From NCBI GenBank assembly GCA_011364905.1, contig RDNZ01000030.1, positions 1 through 32,292 on the forward strand: DNA of 32,292 bases, in the 5' to 3' direction. The position numbers and the translations under genes were made by a program. Positions within the stretch are counted from its first letter, which is position 1. Every line of letters starts with the position of its first letter. Origin of the DNA: Candidatus Thorarchaeota archaeon (GTDB lineage: Archaea > Asgardarchaeota > Thorarchaeia > Thorarchaeales > Thorarchaeaceae). The notes beneath the pieces are model-generated. The model ran no database searches, was not told the DNA's origin, and saw nothing but the letters and a program-made list of their open reading frames with translations. This document shows positions 7,669-14,746 of this stretch, piece after piece.

Positions 7669-8484
7669 ATGACCTGGCGCCTTATTCATGAGAATAGCAC
7701 AGATATTTACCGTAACCTTGCAGTTGATGAAGCAGTAGCTAGATCCAAAGCTGATCAGGAAGGAGTATCAAACTCACTTCGGTTTTGGCGCGCAAAGAGA
7801 GCAGTTGTGATTGGTCGGTTTCAGTGTGTCCATAAAGAGGTAGACTTGGCATACTGCAAGGAGAACAAAATTGGTATCGCCAGACGATTTACAGGCGGAG
7901 GTTCAGTCTATCACGATTTGGGCAACTTGAATTTCTCAATCTGTGTAGGTCGAGATGAGGACTATGTCCCAAGGACTTTGAAAGAAATATATGATCTATT
8001 CATTGGGAACATTTCTGCAGCTCTGCAATCACTTGGAGTCCCAACTAGATATGACCCAGTGCGATCATGTATCAGAATCAGTGACCTTAAAATCACCGGG
8101 ACAGCTGGATGGCTCAAGAGGGGGACTGCCTTCCTACATGGAACTCTCTTAGTCAAAGCCAATCTTGAGATGCTTGCCCAGAGCTTGGCTCCTCCGGCTC
8201 ACCAACCAGTTTTTCTCCGAGATAGAACAAGGGTTCGATGCATGGACAGCAAACGTGACTATGTGACAAACATTTCAGACCAGGTTGATGATTGCCCTTC
8301 AAAGGATGAAATCAAGAATGCAATAGTTCAGAGCCTAGAGAAGATATCAAATCAGAGGTTCCATAGTGGAGTTTTAACAAAAGAAGAGAAAGACACTGCA
8401 GAGGCTTTATATCAGAGTCGCTATTCCCAGACTGAGTGGAATCTGGGAACACCAGCTCAAAGAGATCGAGGAATAACAAAATGA
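7669..8484 (+). CDS. lplA: Lipoate-protein ligase A family protein
   Basis: Attaches lipoate (or octanoate) through an adenylate to lysines of lipoyl domains, here most likely the E2 encoded upstream and perhaps GcvH. The 271-residue product has the catalytic-domain hallmarks: VIGRFQ, then RRFTGGGSVYHDLGNLNFS (lipoate-binding loop), and RISDLKITGTAGW with the substrate-contact Lys. FLHGTLLV also fits. The C-terminus (EKDTAEALYQSRYSQTEWN) matches LplA-like enzymes. Archaeal ligases are often split into LplA and a small LplB; no LplB is visible here. The gene has a long structured leader and only a weak purine-rich ribosome binding site. Its stop overlaps the next gene's start (ATGA), so the two form an operon. 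Confidence 0.9.
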   Translation: MTWRLIHENSTDIYRNLAVDEAVARSKADQEGVSNSLRFWRAKRAVVIGRFQCVHKEVDLAYCKENKIGIARRFTGGGSVYHDLGNLNFSICVGRDEDYVPRTLKEIYDLFIGNISAALQSLGVPTRYDPVRSCIRISDLKITGTAGWLKRGTAFLHGTLLVKANLEMLAQSLAPPAHQPVFLRDRTRVRCMDSKRDYVTNISDQVDDCPSKDEIKNAIVQSLEKISNQRFHSGVLTKEEKDTAEALYQSRYSQTEWNLGTPAQRDRGITK

Positions 8485-8831
8485 CTGATGACGTTGAAAA
8501 GACCCTAAAGAGTTTCATGAAGCACTTTGGTGCTCTCAACCGAGATATTCCTGAAACAAGAAATGCATTCACAGACCTCCAGAAGACGGTGCATAAGGAT
8601 GGCGCTCTCTCTGCGAAATTCAAAGAAATGATCTGCATAGTTGCTTCGATCCTCGACCCATGTGAGGAATGCATGGTCTACCACACTAAACAAGCGCTCA
8701 CACTTGGGGCAACACGAGAAGAAATCATGGAAGCCTGCTCAGTTGCAATAGTCATGGGCGGCGGTCCCGCAGCTTCACACATTGCAACAGTTCAAGACTG
8801 CCTTGACACATGGGCTCCTAGGACGAAGTAG
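8481..8831 (+). CDS. AhpD-like / carboxymuconolactone decarboxylase family protein
   Basis: All-helical AhpD/CMD-fold protein, 116 residues. It has the redox motif DPCEECMVYHTKQAL (CxxC followed by His), which in AhpD forms a reactive disulfide. The preceding gene's stop is embedded in its start (ATGA at 8481), so the ATG at 8481 is preferred over an upstream ATG at 8436. In Mycobacterium tuberculosis, AhpD takes electrons from the lipoyl group of the E2 protein DlaT. Coupling to lipoate ligase therefore suggests a lipoyl-linked thiol peroxidase or disulfide reductase role here. That role is inference; many CMD proteins have unknown functions. Confidence 0.82.
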   Translation: MTDDVEKTLKSFMKHFGALNRDIPETRNAFTDLQKTVHKDGALSAKFKEMICIVASILDPCEECMVYHTKQALTLGATREEIMEACSVAIVMGGGPAASHIATVQDCLDTWAPRTK

Positions 8832-8942
8832 GGCCACTAACACAGAAAAAAATCGCAGGCGTGGAATCTCTACAAAAGAAATAGTAATGCTCACAGCTCC
8901 TGATGCAAAGATCATTATTCGACTTCAGTAGTAATTCTGCTT

Positions 8943-9974
8943 TCACTCGAAGTTAGTGAAGAGAACTTTGATTGCCTTTTGGTTTTCCATTAGATCAAAG
9001 CCCTTTTCCCACTCTGATAGCTTGATTCGATGAGTGACAAGTGGGGAAACATTCACTTTCCGAGAGGACATTAATCTGAGTGTAGTGACCCAAGTAGCAG
9101 GAAGTGTACCCCAAGTCCCAGACATTGTAAGCTCTTTTAATACGATAGGATCAAGGTCTAAATCCGCAGGCCGTCCACGCACTCCGAGTAGTGTTACATG
9201 GCCAGCAACCTTCACAAAATCAAAGGCCTGGGTACAGGCTACGCAGGCGCCTGATGCTTCAATAACAGCATCAGCACCACGACCATCAGTTTCGGCATGA
9301 ATGGTCTGAATGGGATTGCTGTCTGCTTGCACATCAATGGTCAAATCAGCTCCCACTTTCTTTGCGATATCAAAACGCCACTGGTCTGATGTAACACCTG
9401 TCACAATCACCTTTCCAGCACCCATGGCTTTCGCTACTTGAGTGGCCATCAAACCCATTGTTCCAGGACCTTGGACTACCACGACATCCCCCGGGTAAAT
9501 TGGTGTCTTGTCGATTACTGAATGAACGACACAAGCCATTGGCTCAGCAAGTGCCGCTTCTTCCAGAGTAACTCCCTTTGGGACTTGATGAACAATGTAT
9601 TCGGGTACAACAACATATTTCGCAAAGGCACCATTTGCTCTTGAGGTTCCAAGGATTCTCCTGTCATCAGCAGTGCATCTATTCATATGGCCGGTCTTAC
9701 ATTGATAGCACTTGCCGCAATACGCAGTGGCTGGAGACACCACAGAATCACCTATCTGAACAGACGAAACGTCAGATCCTACCTCCACAACAGTACCAGA
9801 GTATTCATGCCCAAGAATGACAGGGGGTGTATAGAAGGTCTGATCGTGTTTGATATGAATGTCTGTTCCGCAGAGACCAGCTGCAGCGACTTCAACGAGC
9901 ACCTCATCGCGTTTGGGTTTTGGATCCTTGACCTGTCTAAGCTCCAAATTACCAACGCCACGGGCTGTCTTCAT
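8943..9974 (-). CDS. Zinc-dependent medium-chain alcohol/polyol/threonine dehydrogenase
   Basis: MDR-family NAD(P)-dependent dehydrogenase of 343 residues from the preferred ATG (a TTG at 9986 adds four). The catalytic zinc site is GLCGTDIH (Cys35) with GHEYSG (His56, Glu57). The structural zinc lobe CGKCYQCKTGHMNRC supplies four Cys (86, 89, 92, 100). The cofactor-binding motif is VVVQGPGTMG, with GPGTMG standing for GxGxxG. The sequence resembles sorbitol and threonine dehydrogenases more than simple ethanol dehydrogenases, but the substrate cannot be named. AGAGG lies just upstream of the ATG. It stands alone on the minus strand; the gap 8832-8942 before it holds nothing I can identify. 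Confidence 0.88.
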   Translation of the reverse strand: MKTARGVGNLELRQVKDPKPKRDEVLVEVAAAGLCGTDIHIKHDQTFYTPPVILGHEYSGTVVEVGSDVSSVQIGDSVVSPATAYCGKCYQCKTGHMNRCTADDRRILGTSRANGAFAKYVVVPEYIVHQVPKGVTLEEAALAEPMACVVHSVIDKTPIYPGDVVVVQGPGTMGLMATQVAKAMGAGKVIVTGVTSDQWRFDIAKKVGADLTIDVQADSNPIQTIHAETDGRGADAVIEASGACVACTQAFDFVKVAGHVTLLGVRGRPADLDLDPIVLKELTMSGTWGTLPATWVTTLRLMSSRKVNVSPLVTHRIKLSEWEKGFDLMENQKAIKVLFTNFE

Positions 9975-10060
9975 CAATCCTCTCAAATTAGTGACCTCTA
10001 AGAAGCGATACTAGATAGTCTATAGAAGTTTGTGGCAATGACACGAAACCCACTGACCAG

Positions 10061-10336
10061 TCACTCATGAGTCAATGAGTTGAAAAAATCCTGAGTTTCA
10101 TCTCCTTGGTCCAATGAACGGACTCTAAAACCAGTACTCAGCTCTCCTCGAATCTTGCCAGCGACTGTTGCGCCGACAAATCGCTTACGAACATTCGCTT
10201 CCTTTCCCAACCAGATGTACACATTCTTGTTTGTGTCATCAACAATGCAAAACACTCGGTCTGGTAGCAGATTCTCCCTATTGATATCTACGGAGAGAGT
10301 TGTACCATCCTCCTGCATTTCGAGCGCATCGACCAT
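10061..10336 (-). CDS. Single-domain gelsolin-like actin-regulator homologue
   Basis: A 91-residue protein matching one gelsolin repeat. It has a strand and turn ending RVFCIVDDTNKNVYIWLGKE, the classic ILD-x-YVWxGK core. A long helix follows (NVRKRFVGATVAGKIRGE), and the C-terminus is RVRSLDQGDETQDFF. Asp33-Asp34 sit where gelsolin domains bind calcium. Asgard archaea are known to encode one- and two-domain gelsolins that act on actin; no actin or profilin gene is in this window. The ATG at 10336 has GAGGA seven bases upstream, so it is preferred over the longer reading from TTG 10366. Upstream on the same strand is a TATA box and then a membrane zinc-ribbon gene. Confidence 0.8.
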   Translation of the reverse strand: MVDALEMQEDGTTLSVDINRENLLPDRVFCIVDDTNKNVYIWLGKEANVRKRFVGATVAGKIRGELSTGFRVRSLDQGDETQDFFNSLTHE

Positions 10337-10414
10337 TGGGTTTTCCTCGTGCATTGTGCAGCGCAAGTCTTAGCAATATGCAGAAAATGCTAGTGAAAAA
10401 GCTTCCTCATATTT

Positions 10415-10426
10415 AGATATATATTC
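10415..10426 (-). promoter_or_regulatory. TATA box of the gelsolin-like gene
   Basis: The minus strand reads GAATATATATCT here, a strong archaeal TATA box about 80 bases before the gelsolin ATG. It predicts a start site near 10395 and a leader of roughly 60 bases. Confidence 0.5.
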
Positions 10427-10500
10427 CACTAGGATGTCCTCAACTGTTCTTGTTGGCTAGAATGAGCCCAACTCCACGATAACAAGGCTACAATTGGTCT

Positions 10501-10896
10501 TTAAACACGCTCAAAGGTCGCCCTCAAGGTTCCGCCACAATAATTGCATCTTGCCTCAAGAGGACCAGTCCAATCAATATCTTCTTGGCTGATCGCTGCT
10601 CCACATGAGGGACATTTGTCAGGGAGTCTCACGGTCCGAACTTCAGATCCATCTGAACGCACATGACCTCGATGACGTTCAGGAATTACAAATGATGGTG
10701 CCTCAACTGTGAAGCCACGAGCAACATTCGAAGCAACTGATGCGCCGGCTCTGCACACTGTAACTATCACGATTATTATAATGATAAAAGCAAAGATCGG
10801 GATGATGATGAATAATGCTCCGAATGCTCCAAAGAAATTATTGAACATATTCCAAGGATCGAACAATGATCTTACTCCTATTCTTGGTTCTTGCAA
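10501..10896 (-). CDS. Membrane-anchored zinc-ribbon protein
   Basis: A 131-residue protein of unknown function. A strongly hydrophobic segment (about residues 24-47, rich in Ile and Phe) forms one transmembrane helix. After a linker, the C-terminus carries a zinc ribbon, CPSCGAAI and CNYCGGTL. The probable topology puts the ribbon in the cytoplasm. The start shown is a TTG with no good ribosome binding site; an in-frame ATG at 10848 would lie just before the membrane helix and is possible. It lies upstream of the gelsolin-like gene on the same strand, separated by about 160 bases with its own TATA box. Confidence 0.65.
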   Translation of the reverse strand: MQEPRIGVRSLFDPWNMFNNFFGAFGALFIIIPIFAFIIIIIVIVTVCRAGASVASNVARGFTVEAPSFVIPERHRGHVRSDGSEVRTVRLPDKCPSCGAAISQEDIDWTGPLEARCNYCGGTLRATFERV

Positions 10897-10993
10897 CTCA
10901 ACAGCTGAAATGAATACTTATTACTTTTTGTGGAAGAGCGGGATTATTCTGGGAATATAAACTCAGAGTGGACCTCGGGGGCTTCTTCGGAAC

Positions 10994-11002
10994 TTATAAA
11001 AG
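10994..11002 (+). promoter_or_regulatory. TATA box of the 119-residue protein gene
   Basis: TTATAAAAG lies 51 bases before the ATG at 11053, giving a predicted start near 11025 and a leader under 30 bases. It is one of the cleanest promoters in the window. Confidence 0.6.
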
Positions 11003-11052
11003 AATGACTCCATAGCTGGCGAAACCAGAATTAGTTGGAGGCCAAATGACAA

Positions 11053-11412
11053 ATGCAAATTCCATCTTTCCTTCTTAGGAAACTCTACATTAAAGGAAGC
11101 CTTGAAAACGTCGAGGACGGCTTTTCGTTCAAACTGAAGAACTCATTGTCACCTGGGACTACAACCTATGTAGCGCCGATCAAGGTGGATGGCAACGAGT
11201 ATCCACTGGACTCCACCACCATCAAGTCAGTAGATGGGGAGGTTCTTGGCTCGGAAATCAATGAAAACAATTCATTCCCAATCAAAGTGGGCGTCGAGAT
11301 AGAAATCCATGTCAAAGGAGAAGCCCTTCCTGAAGGGGAGCATACTATAGATATTTCACTCAAGACAAAGGAAGCAGGTACCTTAGCTTTTGATGTAAAG
11401 GACGCTGTTTAG
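11053..11412 (+). CDS. Conserved-looking small beta-rich protein of unknown function
   Basis: A 119-residue soluble protein with no signal peptide or membrane segment. It alternates beta strands and charged turns (GFSFKLKNSLSPGTTT, VGVEIEIHVKGEALPEGEHTIDISLKTKEAG), which suggests a beta-sandwich. I do not recognise a functional family. A GGAGG at 11037-11041 lies 11 bases from the ATG; an ATG at 11046 in another frame would make only a ten-codon peptide. It has its own TATA box and is followed by a terminator-like hairpin, so it is probably transcribed alone. Confidence 0.7.
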   Translation: MQIPSFLLRKLYIKGSLENVEDGFSFKLKNSLSPGTTTYVAPIKVDGNEYPLDSTTIKSVDGEVLGSEINENNSFPIKVGVEIEIHVKGEALPEGEHTIDISLKTKEAGTLAFDVKDAV

Positions 11413-11423
11413 AATAGGGAACA

Positions 11424-11446
11424 GCAGAAGGTGAAACGCCTTCTGC
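11424..11446 (+). terminator. Hairpin after the 119-residue protein gene
   Basis: An 8-bp perfect stem GCAGAAGG/CCTTCTGC with a seven-base loop starts 12 bases after the stop codon and is followed within 11 bases by TTTT. It may end transcription or protect the 3' end; archaeal termination does not need a hairpin. Confidence 0.4.
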
Positions 11447-11753
11447 GTTCAGCTAGTTTTGTCAATTACTATGGATTAGACATGATAAGAGCGATTAGAA
11501 ATAGTACTGGAGTAATGAACAACATGATGAAGACAAGCGCATCTCCAGCTTTTTTCCAGCTCCCGTGACTAAATGGACAGGTTATTTGCTCATACGACCA
11601 TCCAGACACAACAAGTGACTGTTCTTGCGAATCTCTGTCTTGCATTGTTGCTCCTCCTACCTATTTTCAAACATCTTATGGCCATTCTCTTGTGGTCTGA
11701 TATCCCCACAATAGTTTTCAGTAAAAGATTCCAGTTTCGGTTGGTGACAGTTT
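11447..11753. other. Intergenic stretch with no supported gene
   Basis: About 300 bases between the hairpin and the next gene. A 67-codon open frame from 11573 has no ribosome binding site and overlaps the next gene, so I do not accept it. No clear TATA box or RNA structure stands out. Confidence 0.4.
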
Positions 11754-12665
11754 GTGTTTGTGAAGATCAGAACTGATGGATCGCTTGGAATTGGCCGCGG
11801 AACCGAGGGAACCGCAGAGATCACCATGGGATATGGGGAAGCCCACATGGTTGCGGCAGCTTTGGACAAACTAGCTCAAACAGCACGCAGCTACACGCAG
11901 GAATACCTAAAGACAACAAGTGTAGGTGGAGGTAACAAGATAGTATTCAACCGAACTGATGATGGAACTATCACAATCTCAGGTGATAAACAGACCTATG
12001 TATGTACGGAATCTGAGGTCCGTCAGCTTTCAGAACGCCTGAAGCATTTACCGCCCGTAGAGGTCGCACCTCCCTCTGACTATGTCAAGAAAATAACCCC
12101 CACGGATGGATTGTGCCTAGTGATAACAAACGGAGGAAACTCGCTGAAAGTACGTCTCCCGGAAGCAGCCATAATCAAGACTGCCATCAAGAGTAGTATC
12201 AACTCAAGGTTTTTTGATGAGGCCATTGCTATTGGTCAAAGAAAGATTACCGTAAGTAGAAGTAGCGATCTCAAGTGGCAGATTGCTGGTGACGAAACAA
12301 CTGTGAGGTTCACAGCCTACGAGATCGAGGCGCTCGTCGCAGGACTGCATAATGGTATCCTTGATGTGCTAATGGACGTCGTGAAAAGTTTTGGTGCTGA
12401 TGATGTATCAGACATCAGAGTCAAGAGCCAACTGAAACGTGTTGAACAGGACGCAATCGACATCTTTGGCGAGGACAAAAATGCCAAAGGACTTGTAAGA
12501 GACATCACAAAAAGTGCAAAGAAAATCATTGGGATAGAGGAGCATGCTGATGAGCGCGCAAACAAGTTCATTGAGATGTGCAACCACGTGTATGCGAACC
12601 TGAACACAGATTACGTCGAACCTCTGTTTGATCTTTTCTCGAAAGTCTATGTCGCGCAGAAATGA
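11754..12665 (+). CDS. Uncharacterised protein with an internally duplicated domain and helical C-terminus
   Basis: A 303-residue protein that I cannot assign to a family. The two halves of its N-terminal 205 residues look related. Segment 61-98 (NKIVFNRTDDGTITISGD...ESEVRQLSERLKH) aligns with 162-199 (RKITVSRSSDLKWQIAGD...AYEIEALVAGLHN), and each is preceded by a similar DG-containing strand and a helix. The last 100 residues are helical and charged. There is no signal peptide or membrane segment. Translation probably starts at GTG 11754, with GGTGA six bases upstream; GTG 11760 is an alternative. It converges with the VOC gene nine bases downstream. Confidence 0.7.
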   Translation: MFVKIRTDGSLGIGRGTEGTAEITMGYGEAHMVAAALDKLAQTARSYTQEYLKTTSVGGGNKIVFNRTDDGTITISGDKQTYVCTESEVRQLSERLKHLPPVEVAPPSDYVKKITPTDGLCLVITNGGNSLKVRLPEAAIIKTAIKSSINSRFFDEAIAIGQRKITVSRSSDLKWQIAGDETTVRFTAYEIEALVAGLHNGILDVLMDVVKSFGADDVSDIRVKSQLKRVEQDAIDIFGEDKNAKGLVRDITKSAKKIIGIEEHADERANKFIEMCNHVYANLNTDYVEPLFDLFSKVYVAQK

Positions 12666-12674
12666 ACTCTGAGT

Positions 12675-13079
12675 TCAATGCTCATCTTCGACAAGTTCAA
12701 TCACATAGTGGTCTTTCGTGAAGAGAAAACATATCTTCCGATTATCAAAGAGCGGAGCTTCCACAGGTTTTGAGATTACGATGGCACCGCTCCTACGAGC
12801 TTCAGTCTTAGCCTTCTCAATATCGGGAACGGTATAGCATAAGTGATAGAGTGCTTGGCGCTTCTTAAGCAGGTCTGTGATAGGAGAGTCTTCGGTGAGA
12901 GGTGATATCAACTCGATCTTTACTGGATCGTTCTCAGAAGTGCCTAAGAGAACCACTCGGACCTTCTGAGCGTGGTCATCCACAATTGGACCAAGCTGCT
13001 TGTACCCAAAGAGTTTCTTATGGTTCTTTATCCCCTCGCGGATATCTTCAACAAGGATACCAATATGACTGAGCTTCAT
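12675..13079 (-). CDS. VOC (glyoxalase/methylmalonyl-CoA epimerase-like) superfamily protein
   Basis: A metal-dependent vicinal-oxygen-chelate protein. From the preferred ATG it has 134 residues and begins MKLSHIGILVED, typical of the fold; GGTGAGGA lies directly upstream. An ATG at 13118 would add 13 residues. The likely metal ligands are the His of LSHIG, the Glu of VKIELI, the His of LYHLCY and the Glu of YVIELVED, i.e. the HEHE pattern of methylmalonyl-CoA epimerase and glyoxalase I. Its real substrate is unknown. It sits beside an acyl-carrier-protein/FkbH gene group, so an acyl-thioester or carrier-bound substrate is plausible; that is inference. Confidence 0.82.
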   Translation of the reverse strand: MKLSHIGILVEDIREGIKNHKKLFGYKQLGPIVDDHAQKVRVVLLGTSENDPVKIELISPLTEDSPITDLLKKRQALYHLCYTVPDIEKAKTEARRSGAIVISKPVEAPLFDNRKICFLFTKDHYVIELVEDEH

Positions 13080-13183
13080 TTCCTCACCTAAATCCACGAA
13101 GTACTGTGGTTCATCCATAAGTCTGTCGGAATCCTTTTGAAAGAGTGCTCTGAGGCAAATGTATCAAGAAACTGGTGTAGATT

Positions 13184-14053
13184 GTGTCACGGTCGAACTA
13201 TCCAGGACAACTGGTAAAGAGATGGGGTTTCAGAGCTCCAAGGCAGTTGGTCCGTATGATGAAACTCCACAGGACACCATTCCAGACAATTCTACATAAC
13301 ATGTTCACAGTTCTCGAGGAGGTTGATGGACGCTTCGCATTCCCAACAATCGCAGCGGTGGCGAAGATGAAACCAGATCTTGTGAAGATGATTGTTGATG
13401 AGGGACACGAGGTTGCGAGTCACGGGTATAATCATGTGAGATATCCAACACTGACAAGCCAAGAACGAGAGAGAGACCTCAGACTGAGTCTTCAGGTCTT
13501 CAAGAAACTTGGTATCGATGTCAATGGATTCAGAGCACCATATGATAACTACACCGATGATATGCCAGAACTGATAGAACAGACTGGGCTTATCTGGGAT
13601 GGAGGATTTGGGTATAGAGCTGAGCACAGAGAGAAGACTCACTTCTTCCACGCAGATATCAGTGAGCAGAAATCAAGGGTGACATACATTCCACTCAATA
13701 TACAGAGTGATGATCGCTTGATTGATACTATGGGTCTGAATCCGCAAGAAGTGACCAAGACATTGAATACGGAAGTGAGTAATGCGGCAAAGACAAACGG
13801 GGTAATCATGTTTGACCTTCATCCAATTAGGATGGGTCAACCAGAATATGTTGGATGTCTCAGAGATGTGACACAACATGCTTTAGGTCTAGGTGCATGG
13901 TGTACAACACCAACAGAGGCAGTGAAATACTGGGAAGCACATAGAAGATGGAAGGGAGATAGTAAATTCTGCCTTCTTCTCACCGGCGATATTGATAACT
14001 GGGTCTTTTCAGATTATTTGCGAAGAATCTTATGGCGAAGAAGAATTGGGTGA
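13184..14053 (+). CDS. Polysaccharide deacetylase (NodB-like) with atypical N-terminus
   Basis: Carbohydrate-esterase-4-type protein, expected to remove N- or O-acetyl groups from a glycan. Motif 2 is ASHGYNH (His80, His84), motif 3 is GFRAPYDNY and the late motif is MFDLHPIRMG. What is missing is the N-terminal TFDD strand that supplies the catalytic base and a metal ligand: the product starts about where it should be. A similar strand, LLLTGDIDNW, appears near the C-terminus instead. The frame is closed just upstream by TAG at 13178, so it starts at GTG 13184 unless there is a frameshift. An ATG at 13159 opens another frame that ends after about 45 codons. It precedes a hexapeptide acyltransferase by six bases. 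Confidence 0.78.
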   Translation: MSRSNYPGQLVKRWGFRAPRQLVRMMKLHRTPFQTILHNMFTVLEEVDGRFAFPTIAAVAKMKPDLVKMIVDEGHEVASHGYNHVRYPTLTSQERERDLRLSLQVFKKLGIDVNGFRAPYDNYTDDMPELIEQTGLIWDGGFGYRAEHREKTHFFHADISEQKSRVTYIPLNIQSDDRLIDTMGLNPQEVTKTLNTEVSNAAKTNGVIMFDLHPIRMGQPEYVGCLRDVTQHALGLGAWCTTPTEAVKYWEAHRRWKGDSKFCLLLTGDIDNWVFSDYLRRILWRRRIG

Positions 14054-14059
14054 ACAGAA

Positions 14060-14506
14060 ATGGGGAAACTACTCGGCAGGATCCTACGTATTCTGGCTTG
14101 GACCGCACCAGCATATCAGTTCCGCGCTAGTGTGTATAGAAGATGTGGAGTGAAGATTGGAAAAGGAGTCTATATGGGATTTCAAGTTTTGATTGATGGA
14201 GAGTATCCTGAGTATATTGAAATTCATGATTGGGCGAGCATTGGTCCTGGTGTGAAAATCATGGCCCACTCAGGAGCAAGTCCTTATCATCAGAGAAACC
14301 GCATCTTCCATGAGGGACCGAAGAAGGTGGTGATTGGCAAAGGAGCCTGGTTGGCAGCTGGTTCGATAATTCTTCCAGGTGTCAAGATAGGAGAGGGAGC
14401 GATTGTTGCCGCAGGAGCTGTTGTGAGTAAGGATGTTCCTCCACTCACTCTTGTTGCAGGCAATCCGGCAAGAATGGTTCAGAAGCTAGAGCCAAAAAAG
14501 GATTAG
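14060..14506 (+). CDS. Hexapeptide-repeat (left-handed beta-helix) acyltransferase
   Basis: A 148-residue WbbJ/LacA-type O-acyltransferase. It shows hexapeptide repeats (IGKGVYMGFQVLID, IGKGAWLAAGSIILPGVKIGEGAIVAAGAVV) and the closing GNPARMV motif that marks sugar O-acetyltransferases. The active-site His is probably in IMAHSG. It overlaps no membrane segment. A GGTGA ribosome binding site overlaps the end of the deacetylase gene, so the pair is co-translated: one removes and one adds acyl groups, pointing to glycan decoration. Its stop overlaps the convergent ACP stop by four bases (TTAG). Confidence 0.87.
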   Translation: MGKLLGRILRILAWTAPAYQFRASVYRRCGVKIGKGVYMGFQVLIDGEYPEYIEIHDWASIGPGVKIMAHSGASPYHQRNRIFHEGPKKVVIGKGAWLAAGSIILPGVKIGEGAIVAAGAVVSKDVPPLTLVAGNPARMVQKLEPKKD

Positions 14507-14742
14507 GACGAGAGTTTGGAAGCTAAGACTCTCTTTATGTCGCCCACTGTCCAGAGCTCAACAACCTCTTCGTCTTCAAAGAACATATCAAACTCGCTTT
14601 CGATCTCGCTTACAAGAATCAGATGAGCCATCGAATCCCATGGTTCAAAGTCCTTTCGTCGAAGATCATCAGTGATTTCATCTTTGTCAAGTAACAGAAC
14701 TTTTGAGATGATATCAAGAAGCTTGTCTTCAAACTCAGTCAA
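14503..14742 (-). CDS. Acyl carrier protein
   Basis: A 79-residue phosphopantetheine carrier with the signature WDSMAHLILVSEIESEF; Ser37 of the DSM motif is the attachment site. Helix 1 (FEDKLLDIISKVLLL) and the acidic C-terminal half fit the family. The best start is TTG at 14742, because GGAGGA lies eight bases upstream, inside the end of the FkbH gene; a longer reading from 14799 adds a basic tail unlike ACPs. ACPs are rare in archaea. The upstream FkbH-type loading enzyme and the holo-ACP synthase two genes up give it both an acyl donor and the enzyme for its prosthetic group. Confidence 0.9.
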   Translation of the reverse strand: MTEFEDKLLDIISKVLLLDKDEITDDLRRKDFEPWDSMAHLILVSEIESEFDMFFEDEEVVELWTVGDIKRVLASKLSS

Positions 14743-14746
14743 TTCT

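Noticed and set aside
11573..11776. 67-codon frame with a hydrophobic segment
   Set aside because: No ribosome binding site, and it overlaps the GTG start and ribosome binding site of the following gene.
13159..13296. Alternative frame MYQETGVDCVTVELSR as true N-terminus of the deacetylase
   Set aside because: It is in a different frame, ends in TAA and lacks the Asp pair expected in motif 1; it needs a frameshift that I cannot show.
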